NCBI RefSeq assembly: GCF_003285545.1
Contig: NZ_QLNV01000014.1
Coordinates: forward strand, 34,759-98,758
Reading direction: 5' to 3'
DNA: 64,000 bases
From: Sinomicrobium soli
GTDB lineage: Bacteria; Bacteroidota; Bacteroidia; Flavobacteriales; Flavobacteriaceae
In this document: piece by piece, positions 1 through 8,847 of the stretch
Layout: each line of letters opens with the position of its first letter
Numbering within the stretch: position 1 is the stretch's first letter
Program-made: the position numbers and the translations under genes
The notes under the pieces: model-generated
The model's database searches: none
What the model was told of the DNA's origin: nothing
What the model saw: only the letters and a program-made list of their open reading frames with translations

Positions 1-951
1 GCCCAAACTATCTTCACACAGATCCATGATTCCTTCTTCCATGGGCAGATAACCATCCAGGTTGCCCATCCATCCAATTTTAACATTCCTGACATTCAAT
101 GGGTTCCAGGCACCAAAAGAGGGGTTTATCGCTAAGGTCTGTAATAATTGAATGGTATCCCGGGTGGTTCGCCCCATTGGCCCTGAAGTCCAGAGCAGCC
201 TGTTTCCGGCATCTCCTTCATCCATCACCACGTTAGTGCTCGGCCTGAACCCGATGACATTATTATATGCGGCAGGGTTTCTTAAAGACCCCATCATATC
301 TCCGCCATCTGCCACCGGCAACATACGGGTGCCCAAACCACATGCCGCACCACCGCTACTCCCTCCTGCGGTAAGGGCAGGGTTGAAAGCGCTTCCGGTA
401 GTTCCGAATACCGGGTTGTAGGATTGAGAGCCCAGGCCGAATTCGGGAGTATTTGTTTTCCCGATAAAGATGGCACCCTGATTGCGGATCCTGGTGACTA
501 TGGCCCCGTCTTCCCCGGCTATGCGGTTTGCATATAGGGGAGACCCCTCTGTGTAGATCATCCCTCTTACCGGGGTCAGGTCTTTTACGGCATGGGGCAT
601 TCCGTGCATCCATCCCCAATATTCATTTCTGGCCAAAGCGCGGTCTGCTTCACGCGCCTGAAGTAACAGCTCATCGTCGCTCACCATACTTACAATGGCG
701 TTATATACCGGGTTATGGCGATGAATACGGGCCAAATAAGCCTGCATTACTTCTACACAGCTCACCGTCTTTGCCTTTATGGCCATCGACAGGTCTGTGG
801 CGCTGAGATCGGTTATATCGGAAGCGAGACGGGCCGCAAAAAGTTTGTTGGTGACAGGTAATGGCAGAGTAAGCAATGTGCTCATCGCCAAGGTGTTTTT
901 AAGAAATTTTCTTCGATGCATCTTTTCGGCTTGAAATAATTGATTATCCAT
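1..951 (-). CDS. Amidase signature family hydrolase (partial, C-terminus beyond window)
   Basis: An open frame of 317 codons runs without a stop from an ATG at 951 to the left edge, so the C-terminal part is missing. The protein hydrolyses an amide bond, substrate unknown. The Ser-cisSer-Lys triad of the amidase signature family is visible: Lys123 in HAVKDL, Ser198 in GGSSGG and Ser222 in MMGSLRNP, with the family's 24-residue gap between the two serines. The N-terminus has MHRRKFLKN followed by a hydrophobic stretch, a twin-arginine-like export signal, so it probably acts in the periplasm. Its first eight bases overlap the end of the preceding PaiB-type gene, which implies translational coupling in a minus-strand operon with amidohydrolases and a SusCD pair. 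Confidence 0.9.
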   Translation of the reverse strand, partial: MDNQLFQAEKMHRRKFLKNTLAMSTLLTLPLPVTNKLFAARLASDITDLSATDLSMAIKAKTVSCVEVMQAYLARIHRHNPVYNAIVSMVSDDELLLQAREADRALARNEYWGWMHGMPHAVKDLTPVRGMIYTEGSPLYANRIAGEDGAIVTRIRNQGAIFIGKTNTPEFGLGSQSYNPVFGTTGSAFNPALTAGGSSGGAACGLGTRMLPVADGGDMMGSLRNPAAYNNVIGFRPSTNVVMDEGDAGNRLLWTSGPMGRTTRDTIQLLQTLAINPSFGAWNPLNVRNVKIGWMGNLDGYLPMEEGIMDLCEDSLG

Positions 952-1576
952 TATAAAACAAATCCCTGAGCTTCATCATGGCGTCTGCCATTTTAACGGA
1001 TTTAGGGCTGCCGGTCGCCTTGAGTTTCTGAACAATCCTGTCGAAATTAATGGTGTCCTGGTTTTGACTCAGTTTAAAAACAGCTTCTGTTTTTTCCACT
1101 TTCATCTCAATTCCGGTTACATATCTCAATTGTTTTAAAACCCCTGAAGGGAGCTTGTCGAAATCAAGATCTCCCCCGATATCTTTCTCATGGCGCTTTG
1201 TAAGATCTCTTACGGAGTCGGCAGTTTCACGATCATCCAGTATCCGTACGGGGCCCGAAACGTGTACGCTCATATAATTCCAGGTCGGTGCTTCTGCATA
1301 GTTGTACCAGGATGAAGATATATAATGATTAAAATCGGACAGAAAAACTGCAGTTGCTCCCGGGTTTTCGAGCAAATACTTCCCGTGCGGATTTGCTTTT
1401 GCCAGGTGGCCCCTTAATAAACGGTTCCCCTGATCATCGTATTCCAGTTCCATCGGGATATGGGTTATTAGAGCATATTCGGTATTTGGCGATATGATGG
1501 TGGCAAATCCGTTATACCGGATAAATTCATCTATAAGGTCTTCATCGGTGATCTTATAGTGTTCAGGAATATACAT
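944..1576 (-). CDS. FMN-binding split-barrel protein, PaiB/transcriptional regulator family
   Basis: A protein of 210 residues that opens MYIPEHYKITD and carries TIISPN near residue 28, the typical start of the PaiB (protease synthase/sporulation negative regulator) family. These proteins have the flavin-binding split-barrel fold also seen in pyridoxamine-phosphate oxidases. The name regulator is historical and no DNA-binding domain is visible here. It has no signal peptide, so it is cytoplasmic. It lies 19 bases after the amidohydrolase gene and overlaps the amidase gene by 8 bases. In this setting a flavin- or heme-linked role in metabolising the imported compound is as plausible as regulation. 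The family call is firm and the role is not. Confidence 0.85.
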   Translation of the reverse strand: MYIPEHYKITDEDLIDEFIRYNGFATIISPNTEYALITHIPMELEYDDQGNRLLRGHLAKANPHGKYLLENPGATAVFLSDFNHYISSSWYNYAEAPTWNYMSVHVSGPVRILDDRETADSVRDLTKRHEKDIGGDLDFDKLPSGVLKQLRYVTGIEMKVEKTEAVFKLSQNQDTINFDRIVQKLKATGSPKSVKMADAMMKLRDLFYNG

Positions 1577-1595
1577 AATGACAGATCTTTTGGTT

Positions 1596-3263
1596 TTAAG
1601 GCTGGTATGTGGTCCTGCCCCCTACTACCGTTTCCAGTACTTTTATATCTTTAATATCTTCCGGCGCTGTTTCCAGTATATTCTTTTCCAGAACAACAAA
1701 ATCAGCCAGTTTTCCTTTGGCCAAAGAGCCTTTGATATGGTCTTCAAAGGTAGCATATGCGGCATTCAGGGTATACCCGTAAAGCGCTTCTTCCGGTGTT
1801 ATTTTTTGTTCCGGCACCCATCCGTCCGGATAGGCATCATCTATGGTTCTCCTCGTCGTTGCCGCATAAATACCCAGCAAAGGCGATGACGGCGCCACAA
1901 ACCAATCGCTGCCGAGTGCAATCGTGGCACCTGCATCGAGAAGCGACCTGAAAGCATACGTACGCCGTATTCTTTCGGGGCCTATCACCTTTTCTGCCCA
2001 GCGACCGTCATCAATGGCGTGATAGGGTTGTACGCTGGCAATAACCCCCAGTGCCGCAAATCTACTGAAATCTTCCGGCAAGATATGCTGGGCGTGTTCC
2101 ATGCGAAACCTGCGATCCTTTTTCCCGGATTCTTCATTCAGCCTTTCTGCCATGTTGAGCAGGGTGTGTACCGACCTGTCGCCTATGGCGTGTACCAGTA
2201 TCTGTAATCCTGCACTATCGGCAGATTTGATCCTGCTGTACAACAATTTCCTGTCGGTCACGAAAAAACCGGAATCGCGGGGAGCGTCGTGATAAGGTTC
2301 GGTAAAGGCAGCTGTATGTGACCCCAGGGAGCCGTCTACAAAACCTTTTACGCCTCCGTATTTCAACCACTTATCGCCTTTTCCTTCTTTTGTAATCATT
2401 TCTGCCAGTGATTTCCATTCCTCCAGTTCCTTTACGGCATAAATACGTGTTTTTAACGCATTTTTTCTCCTGGCCCTCTGGTAAACATCAAAATACGCAC
2501 CGAAACCGGTACCGGTAACACTTACCACCGATGTTATACCCTGAGCGGCAAATTGATCCATCGCGGTTTCCAGGGCCTTGTCCAGCTGTGCGTCGGAAGG
2601 CATGGGAATACGGTCTACTATCAGGGTTTTGGCATTATCCTTGAAAAGGCCTGTAGGCGCCCCCTCTTTCCGGAAAACCCTTCCTCCTTCCATCTCGGGG
2701 GTGTTTTTATCTATTCCTGCCAGTTTCATGCCCAGACTGTTGGTAAGACACATATGTCCGTCGAGGCGGTTCAGCCATACGGGATTTTCGGGAGTCACCG
2801 AATCGATCCACCTTGCTTCGGGTAGTTCTCCCCCCCAGTTCTGATGGTCCCAGCTACCACCGATAATCCATTCTCCAGGCTTCACTTTAGTTGCGTATGC
2901 GGCTATTCTGCGAATAAATTCTTCGGGCGACTTTACATCCCGAAGCTGTACGGAAGACAATTTCAGCCCGCCGTCTACATAGTGGGTGTGGCTGTCTATA
3001 AAGCCGGGAACTACCATGTTGCCCGGGGCCAAATCGGTGATAACGGTCTCGCTTCCCCGATACCGCTCTATTTCGTCTTCAGTTCCGACAGCCAGAATAG
3101 TATCGGCTTTTACCGCCATGGCTTCTACCCGGGGATTAAGCGTGTCTGCGGTCCAGATATTGCCATATACGATACGGTCGGCCGGAAGGCTATCGGTACA
3201 ACTGCTTATGCTGCACATCATCCCGGTTAAAATAACCATTCCGGCTATATTTCGCTTTATCAT
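1596..3263 (-). CDS. YtcJ-type metal-dependent amidohydrolase, lipoprotein
   Basis: An amidohydrolase of 555 residues belonging to the YtcJ/exoenzyme-regulatory group of TIM-barrel metal hydrolases. The first metal ligands are His92 and His94 in DSHTH. Further conserved blocks are HAIGDRSVH, MEHAQHI and GSDWFVAPSSPL. The N-terminus is a lipoprotein signal with the lipobox ending SISSC. I chose the ATG at 3263, not the upstream frame opening at 3302, because 3263 puts the signal peptide at the start and leaves 16 bases after the preceding stop instead of an overlap. It belongs to the same minus-strand operon as SusCD at 4236-8734 and probably acts on the imported amide or imide in the periplasm. 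The substrate cannot be read from sequence. Confidence 0.85.
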   Translation of the reverse strand: MIKRNIAGMVILTGMMCSISSCTDSLPADRIVYGNIWTADTLNPRVEAMAVKADTILAVGTEDEIERYRGSETVITDLAPGNMVVPGFIDSHTHYVDGGLKLSSVQLRDVKSPEEFIRRIAAYATKVKPGEWIIGGSWDHQNWGGELPEARWIDSVTPENPVWLNRLDGHMCLTNSLGMKLAGIDKNTPEMEGGRVFRKEGAPTGLFKDNAKTLIVDRIPMPSDAQLDKALETAMDQFAAQGITSVVSVTGTGFGAYFDVYQRARRKNALKTRIYAVKELEEWKSLAEMITKEGKGDKWLKYGGVKGFVDGSLGSHTAAFTEPYHDAPRDSGFFVTDRKLLYSRIKSADSAGLQILVHAIGDRSVHTLLNMAERLNEESGKKDRRFRMEHAQHILPEDFSRFAALGVIASVQPYHAIDDGRWAEKVIGPERIRRTYAFRSLLDAGATIALGSDWFVAPSSPLLGIYAATTRRTIDDAYPDGWVPEQKITPEEALYGYTLNAAYATFEDHIKGSLAKGKLADFVVLEKNILETAPEDIKDIKVLETVVGGRTTYQP

Positions 3264-3279
3264 ATGTTGCTTTTTTATA

Positions 3280-4230
3280 TTACGGTTGTGCCATGACATC
3301 AAATATCACCTGGTCTCCTTCTACTGATTTAATGCGGATATATCCTTTTTTACCTGCTCCGTTCACAAAACCGTATATACCGTTTACTTCAATAGCTGTT
3401 TCGGTATGTACAGCCGCTCCTGCAGTAGTGCCGGAAACGGGAATTTCAGCCACGTCTTCGGAAGTAATATCTCCCAACTGATCGGTAGCATAGGCCGCCA
3501 GCAAGTAATCCGGGGCATCAGAGGGTGGCGTAAATACGCGTTCGGAATATTTTGTGTCGGAGGCGGTTACATCGCCGCTATGTACCAGAGGTGAGACCAA
3601 TGATATCTGATCTTCACCGAATCCAAAAGCCACATCCACTGTCTCCGGTGCAGAAATCCCGGAATACGTTTCGCCGTTTCGCGTAGAAAAAAAGGCTTCG
3701 CTTTCTGATACGCCAGCATCTACATAGGCCAGCATGGGAAAGATACTCACTGTAAAACTATGGTAATTTTCACTGATCCCTGCGGTTTCATCTTCAACGC
3801 TTTCCATGGTAAAGGTGACCTCCCTGATATCGGAGGGATCTTCGGAATGATTCAGCAGGCTAAACCTGATCGCTGCCGAACTGGAATTGGCCGGGATAGC
3901 GACTATTCCCTTGTCGCCGATGATTTCAAAATCTTCTCCTTCTACGGCCGTACCTTCGATAGTGTAATGAATAATGACAGGAGAATCTTTCTGGCGGCCT
4001 ACCAGTTGAACCACCACGCTATCTTGTGTGCCCCTTATCGGAATATCGGGATTATCTCCTTCCCTGGACTTTCCTCCTATGGACGGTCCTGTTAATTTTT
4101 CGTTCAGACCGGTAATGGGATTACTGAACTCCACTACATCCTCTCCCTGATAGGTAAGATCTCTTTCTTCGGAGCACGAAGCACAAACCAGTACAGCAAA
4201 TAAAGCCGAAAACAAACTGTTAATCTTCAT
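3280..4230 (-). CDS. Surface lipoprotein in SusE position, Calx-beta-like domain
   Basis: A protein of 316 residues with a lipoprotein signal ending VLVCASC. Residues about 60-165 contain acidic beta-strand segments of the type GTAVEGEDFEII with an isoleucine-rich strand pattern, as in Calx-beta-like or DUF4843-type binding domains of Bacteroidota. The C-terminal half has no domain I recognise. The gene starts 5 bases before the stop end of susD (4236) in transcription order. That is the position usually held by SusE/SusF-like ligand-binding lipoproteins, so a surface capture role is inferred from place rather than from a family match. Confidence 0.6.
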   Translation of the reverse strand: MKINSLFSALFAVLVCASCSEERDLTYQGEDVVEFSNPITGLNEKLTGPSIGGKSREGDNPDIPIRGTQDSVVVQLVGRQKDSPVIIHYTIEGTAVEGEDFEIIGDKGIVAIPANSSSAAIRFSLLNHSEDPSDIREVTFTMESVEDETAGISENYHSFTVSIFPMLAYVDAGVSESEAFFSTRNGETYSGISAPETVDVAFGFGEDQISLVSPLVHSGDVTASDTKYSERVFTPPSDAPDYLLAAYATDQLGDITSEDVAEIPVSGTTAGAAVHTETAIEVNGIYGFVNGAGKKGYIRIKSVEGDQVIFDVMAQP

Positions 4231-4235
4231 CGCTT

Positions 4236-5714
4236 TTAATATTTAGGATTTTGTTCCAAATTCTGATTTACATCCAGCTCGGCCAGTGGCAGCGGTGCCA
4301 GAATTCTGTAATCGCCAAACGATATGGCCGGGATCGTTTCCTTGGGGATATTCCTGCCAAGCCGGGTAAGATCAAAAAAACGATGCCCTTCAAAGGCGAG
4401 TTCGAGTCTTCTCTCTTTTAAAATGGCCTCTATAAGCTCATTCCCCGACGCCTCTGCATCCGGTAATCCCGCACGGTTCCTGATCTTGTTCAGGTCGTTC
4501 AACGCCTCTCCCTCGTTTCCTGACCGTGCATACGATTCTGCACGGTTCAGGTATACTTCGGAAACACGTATCACAGGGACATTATCAAAACCGAAAGACC
4601 CCTTGCTTCCCTGGAATTTATTGGTTTCTATCACCTGTTCACCATCACTTCGCACATAATCCACCATCACTTCACGACGCGCATCTCCGGCTTCGTATTC
4701 TTCGAGAAGATTATCGGCAACGACAATGTCTCCGAAACCTATTCTTGTGGTTCCCGTATTGATCTGCTGATAATTGGCCTGTATGGTATTGTCATTAGGG
4801 TTCTGGGGCAACTCTGCCGTCGAGGCAAACTGCAGCTCGAACATGGATTCGGGATTGGAAGCCTGCTCCCACATACTCACATAGCTCTCCGGGGTTTCCT
4901 GAAATGTTCCCACCCCGGAAGACAGGGCCGCATCGGCCTGTATAATGGCGTCTTCATACCTGTCATTTCCCAGGTACAGGTACAGCCGGCTCAGCAGGGC
5001 ATGGGTAGCTCCTTCAGTCGCATAAACGGGGGAAGCGGGAGACTCCACTCCTTCTGCAGAAAAAAGATCGAGCGCCTGCAACAGGTCTTTTTCTATCTGG
5101 GCATATACTTCTGTAACCCCTGCTCTTTCCGGAAATTCTACCTTCCCGTAATCGTCTACCCCTTCCAGAATGAGCGGCACTCCAAGATCAAAACCATTCT
5201 GGATATGATTGGGGTTATATGCATAGGTTTTGATCAGGTCGAAATAGACATAACCTCTCAGGAACAACGCTTGTGCTTTTAATACTGCTTTTTCAGCATC
5301 GGAGGCTTCCTCAAGCAGATCTGCAGCATCGATCACCAGGTTTGATTTGGTGATTACGGCATACGCGGCTTCCCAGATATCCAGGTGCGATCCGGCCTGG
5401 TTTACCAGCTGGGCGCTGCCCCTGCAACTACAGGTGCCGGGATTTACATTGCGTACATTATCTGCGAGCAGTTCCGGGTATATGACCATTTCCCGGCCGT
5501 AATATGTTGCGGCACCGGGGCTCCCGGTATAACCTTCAGGCCCCCTGAGGGCCGCATATGCCCCGTTCAGGGCGGCTTCTACTCCAAGGTAGGTGTTAAG
5601 TGCCGTTCCGGCGGCTATGGAAGTTCTGGGTTCGGTGTCGAGCATCGACTCACAGGACAGCATACCTGTGACGGCTACACTTAATAGTATATATTTTTGC
5701 AAACGAAGTATCAT
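4236..5714 (-). CDS. SusD/RagB family nutrient-binding outer-membrane lipoprotein
   Basis: A SusD-like protein of 492 residues. The signal peptide ends GMLSC, giving a lipidated cysteine. The diagnostic C-terminal block is present: RVSEVYLNRAESYA, then KIRNRAG, then ERRLELAFEGHRFFDLTRLG. The mature N-terminal half is the helical TPR-like scaffold. SusD proteins form a lid on the SusC barrel and present the ligand to it. The partner susC ends 18 bases upstream in transcription order. Amidohydrolases, not glycosidases, surround this pair, so the ligand may be a nitrogen-containing compound or peptide. Confidence 0.95.
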   Translation of the reverse strand: MILRLQKYILLSVAVTGMLSCESMLDTEPRTSIAAGTALNTYLGVEAALNGAYAALRGPEGYTGSPGAATYYGREMVIYPELLADNVRNVNPGTCSCRGSAQLVNQAGSHLDIWEAAYAVITKSNLVIDAADLLEEASDAEKAVLKAQALFLRGYVYFDLIKTYAYNPNHIQNGFDLGVPLILEGVDDYGKVEFPERAGVTEVYAQIEKDLLQALDLFSAEGVESPASPVYATEGATHALLSRLYLYLGNDRYEDAIIQADAALSSGVGTFQETPESYVSMWEQASNPESMFELQFASTAELPQNPNDNTIQANYQQINTGTTRIGFGDIVVADNLLEEYEAGDARREVMVDYVRSDGEQVIETNKFQGSKGSFGFDNVPVIRVSEVYLNRAESYARSGNEGEALNDLNKIRNRAGLPDAEASGNELIEAILKERRLELAFEGHRFFDLTRLGRNIPKETIPAISFGDYRILAPLPLAELDVNQNLEQNPKY

Positions 5715-5731
5715 AATGGTCTATTTTTTAG

Positions 5732-8700
5732 TTACAGGCTGGCTTGTATGCCCAGGGTATATGATCTGCTCTGTGGTACGGACCCCATATTATAGGATCC
5801 TGCTGCAAATTCCGGGTCAAGCCCGGTATAGTTCGTCCATGTAAGGAGATTATACCCTTGAATATAAACCCTTAAATGATCTAACCGCAATCTGGAGGTC
5901 AGGGATTCGGGAAGGGTATACCCCAGAGAAAGTGATTTTAAACGCAGGTATGATGCATCGGAATAAAAACGATCCGTCCCTCCGCCCGATCCGAAAACAG
6001 AACTGGAAGTTCCCGGGGCCTGCGAACCGGGATACAATCGCGGGGTATCTGTAATCTGCCCGGGAGTCGTCCACCGGTTCAGGGCTTCCACATACTGGTT
6101 TCCATTATATTTAAAATCACTTAACAACCACGCCCTGGGCTGATCCTGTTGCATGGTTCCCACCTGGTACTGGAAAAACATGGAGAGTTCCAGCCCCTTA
6201 TAGCCAAAGGTGTTTGTTATACCTCCATAGTAATCGGGAGTGGTCAGGTTGTCTTTGAGGAAGACCCTGTCTTCCTGGGTCGGGGTATAGGTTATATCTC
6301 CATCTTTAGTGTACCACATGGCCCTTCCGTCTGCGGGATTGACTCCGGCCCATTTTGGCATAAAACGTGACCCCATCGGCCTTCCTATCCACAAATTGCT
6401 GGCGGGAAGATCTTCTCCGGGATTGAGCAGGGAGCGTATTTCGTTTTTGATAAAGGTGATGTTAAAATTGGTGGTCCACTTAAAATCACCGTCAAGATTT
6501 ACGGTATTCAGCCCTATTTCCCAACCCCTGTTTTCGAGAGAACCGATATTTTCAGCTATACTGGAGAATCCGGAAGTATTGGGAAGCGGCCTGTTGAGTA
6601 ACAGGTCTTTGGTAGTACGTACAAAATAGTCTAAAGAACCGGATATCCGGTCGCGGAACAAGCTGTAGTCCAGCCCGAAATTGGTGGTTACGTTACGCTC
6701 CCACCCCAAATCGGAATTTCCTAATTGGTTGAACAGTATCCCGGCATTGCTGTTATATGAGGCATCGGCATTGGAGGCGAAGAGGGAGAGCCCCGGATAA
6801 AAGGAAATCTCACTGTTACCCGTTTCTCCGTAACTTGCCCTCAACTTGAGCTCCGAGATAAAACCGGTATCTTCCATAAAGCTTTCCTGTGCTATACGCC
6901 ATGCCCCCGATATGGCCGGAAACCATCCGAATTTATTATTACTGCCAAACCTGGACGACCCGTCCCTTCTCAGCGTTGCCTGAATTATGTATTTATCGTC
7001 AAAGGTATATCCCACCCGGCCGAATACTCCCACAGTGATGAACTGATTATAGGCAGAAGACAAGACCGCCGGTGTTGTTCCGGTAAGTGTTTCACCGAAT
7101 TCAGGTATGGCCACCCCGTTACCTTGCGTATTCAGGTTTGTGAATGTCTCATTGCGATAGTTAAAACCAAGCAAAGCATTAATACTGTGTTTGTCGTTAA
7201 TGAGCTTATTAAATGTAAGGGTCTGATCGGTTTGCCAATTGGTTACTTCGGCCTCGTTAAACCGTACCACCCCGTTAAGGGCTATACCGGCAGTACTTCT
7301 GGGATCGTAAAAAAGCTCCTCCTTAACCGTGGTATATTCCAGAGAATAAGAAGACTTGAATCGCAGTCCCGGAATAATATCGTAATTCAGCGCAAAATTG
7401 CCGACCACCTGATTGGTAATTCCGGTATTTTTGTTATTCGCTATGCTGAATAGCGGGTTATCCCATCCGCTTCTCAGGTTGGTATTAATACTTCCGTCTT
7501 CATTGTATATCGGCTCTACCGGCACACCGGCCAGCCCCGAAATAAAAATATTATAGGTCTGGAACGAAGGCACATCCATGGAATGTTGTTTTACAGAGCT
7601 CAGGTTTATCCTGGTTTGCAGGGATATTTTATCAGAAAGCTCGTTGTCCATATTAACCCTGAATGTTCCGCGGGCGAAGTCATATCCCTTGAACTGGTGT
7701 TCCTGGCTGTTGTAGGAACCGGAGAGGTAGTATTTTGTTTTCTCGGTTCCGCCGCTCACGGAAAGCTGTGCATTGTATATCTTCCCGCTCCTGGTAATGG
7801 CATCGAGCCAGTCGTAAGTAGGGGCGCTTTCAGGACTTCCGTATAATGCATCCGCATAGTACCCTGCGAGAACATTCCCGGTATTTACCTGTGCTTCACG
7901 GTTGAGCACCACCCATTGCGGTCCGTTCAATAAATCTATATCCTGTGCCATACTGGTAATCCCTGTATATACATCGAGGGAAATGACAGGTTTGCCTGTA
8001 CTTCCTTTTTTAGTGGTGATAATAATGACCCCGTTACCGGCCTGTGCTCCGTAGATAGACGCCGCCGCGGCATCTTTTAATATTTCTATAGACGCTATGT
8101 CCTCCGAATTGAGTCCGCTCAGGGGATTGGAAGACGCCAGGTTTGCCGTGCGGCTGTCGGAAGTGACCTGTACACCATCTATAATATACAGGGGCTGGTT
8201 TCCGGCGTTGATAGATCCTGTACCCCGTATGCGCACCTCGGTGGCTCCGCCGGGAATTCCGTTGCTCGAATTTATCTGTACCCCGGCGGCCTTCCCCTGG
8301 ATGGCACGATCGAAACCCGGTGTGGTAATTTTGGCTATTTCCTCTCCTTTTACGGATGAAATGGCCCCGGAAACTTCTTTGCGCTTCTGGGTGCCATAAC
8401 CTACTACCAGTACTTCATCCAGAGATTCTACAAATTCGGATAGGCTGACGTTTACCACATTCCGGTCGCCTACTTCAATTTCCCTGGATTCAAACCCCAT
8501 ATAGGTAAATACCAATATATTGTTTTCATTGCCGGGAACCGTTATGGAATACGAGCCGTCCAGATCGGTGACTGTTCCCACACTGGTGTTTTTTAATTGT
8601 ACGGTGACCCCTAAGAGTACATCATTGGTTTCTGTGCTGCTTACGGTTCCGGTGACTTGTCTCTCCTGAGCAAAGACGTTTGTTTGCCAGGAAATCATCA

Positions 8701-8734
8701 ACACAAAAACGAACAGTAACGTTTTCTTTTTCAT
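5732..8734 (-). CDS. SusC/RagA family TonB-linked outer-membrane transporter
   Basis: A TonB-dependent barrel of 1000 residues. In order it has a signal peptide ending in FAQ, a carboxypeptidase-regulatory-like domain (residues about 25-100) with the block TDLDGSYSI, the SusC hallmark LDEVLVVGYGTQKRKEVSGA, a plug domain with SIEILKDAAAASIYG and GVIIITTKKG, and a barrel ending in a hydrophobic strand. It moves ligands captured by the SusD partner into the periplasm. A gap of 113 bases separates it from the upstream 1088-residue amidohydrolase gene. I found no convincing promoter box there, so it probably shares that gene's transcript. Confidence 0.95.
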   Translation of the reverse strand: MKKKTLLFVFVLMISWQTNVFAQERQVTGTVSSTETNDVLLGVTVQLKNTSVGTVTDLDGSYSITVPGNENNILVFTYMGFESREIEVGDRNVVNVSLSEFVESLDEVLVVGYGTQKRKEVSGAISSVKGEEIAKITTPGFDRAIQGKAAGVQINSSNGIPGGATEVRIRGTGSINAGNQPLYIIDGVQVTSDSRTANLASSNPLSGLNSEDIASIEILKDAAAASIYGAQAGNGVIIITTKKGSTGKPVISLDVYTGITSMAQDIDLLNGPQWVVLNREAQVNTGNVLAGYYADALYGSPESAPTYDWLDAITRSGKIYNAQLSVSGGTEKTKYYLSGSYNSQEHQFKGYDFARGTFRVNMDNELSDKISLQTRINLSSVKQHSMDVPSFQTYNIFISGLAGVPVEPIYNEDGSINTNLRSGWDNPLFSIANNKNTGITNQVVGNFALNYDIIPGLRFKSSYSLEYTTVKEELFYDPRSTAGIALNGVVRFNEAEVTNWQTDQTLTFNKLINDKHSINALLGFNYRNETFTNLNTQGNGVAIPEFGETLTGTTPAVLSSAYNQFITVGVFGRVGYTFDDKYIIQATLRRDGSSRFGSNNKFGWFPAISGAWRIAQESFMEDTGFISELKLRASYGETGNSEISFYPGLSLFASNADASYNSNAGILFNQLGNSDLGWERNVTTNFGLDYSLFRDRISGSLDYFVRTTKDLLLNRPLPNTSGFSSIAENIGSLENRGWEIGLNTVNLDGDFKWTTNFNITFIKNEIRSLLNPGEDLPASNLWIGRPMGSRFMPKWAGVNPADGRAMWYTKDGDITYTPTQEDRVFLKDNLTTPDYYGGITNTFGYKGLELSMFFQYQVGTMQQDQPRAWLLSDFKYNGNQYVEALNRWTTPGQITDTPRLYPGSQAPGTSSSVFGSGGGTDRFYSDASYLRLKSLSLGYTLPESLTSRLRLDHLRVYIQGYNLLTWTNYTGLDPEFAAGSYNMGSVPQSRSYTLGIQASL

Positions 8735-8847
8735 GGCTGTGTTTTTAGTTAATTAGATTATTTCTCATGCGTTAGGAAGAATTAGTTGTCATTGCCTTAC
8801 AGCATATCCGAAAGCGACTTCCGGTACTTTTTGAGACCGGGAGCCTG

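Noticed and set aside
3264..3302. Upstream start for the YtcJ-type amidohydrolase
   Set aside because: It would overlap the preceding lipoprotein gene and place 13 residues before an otherwise complete lipoprotein signal.
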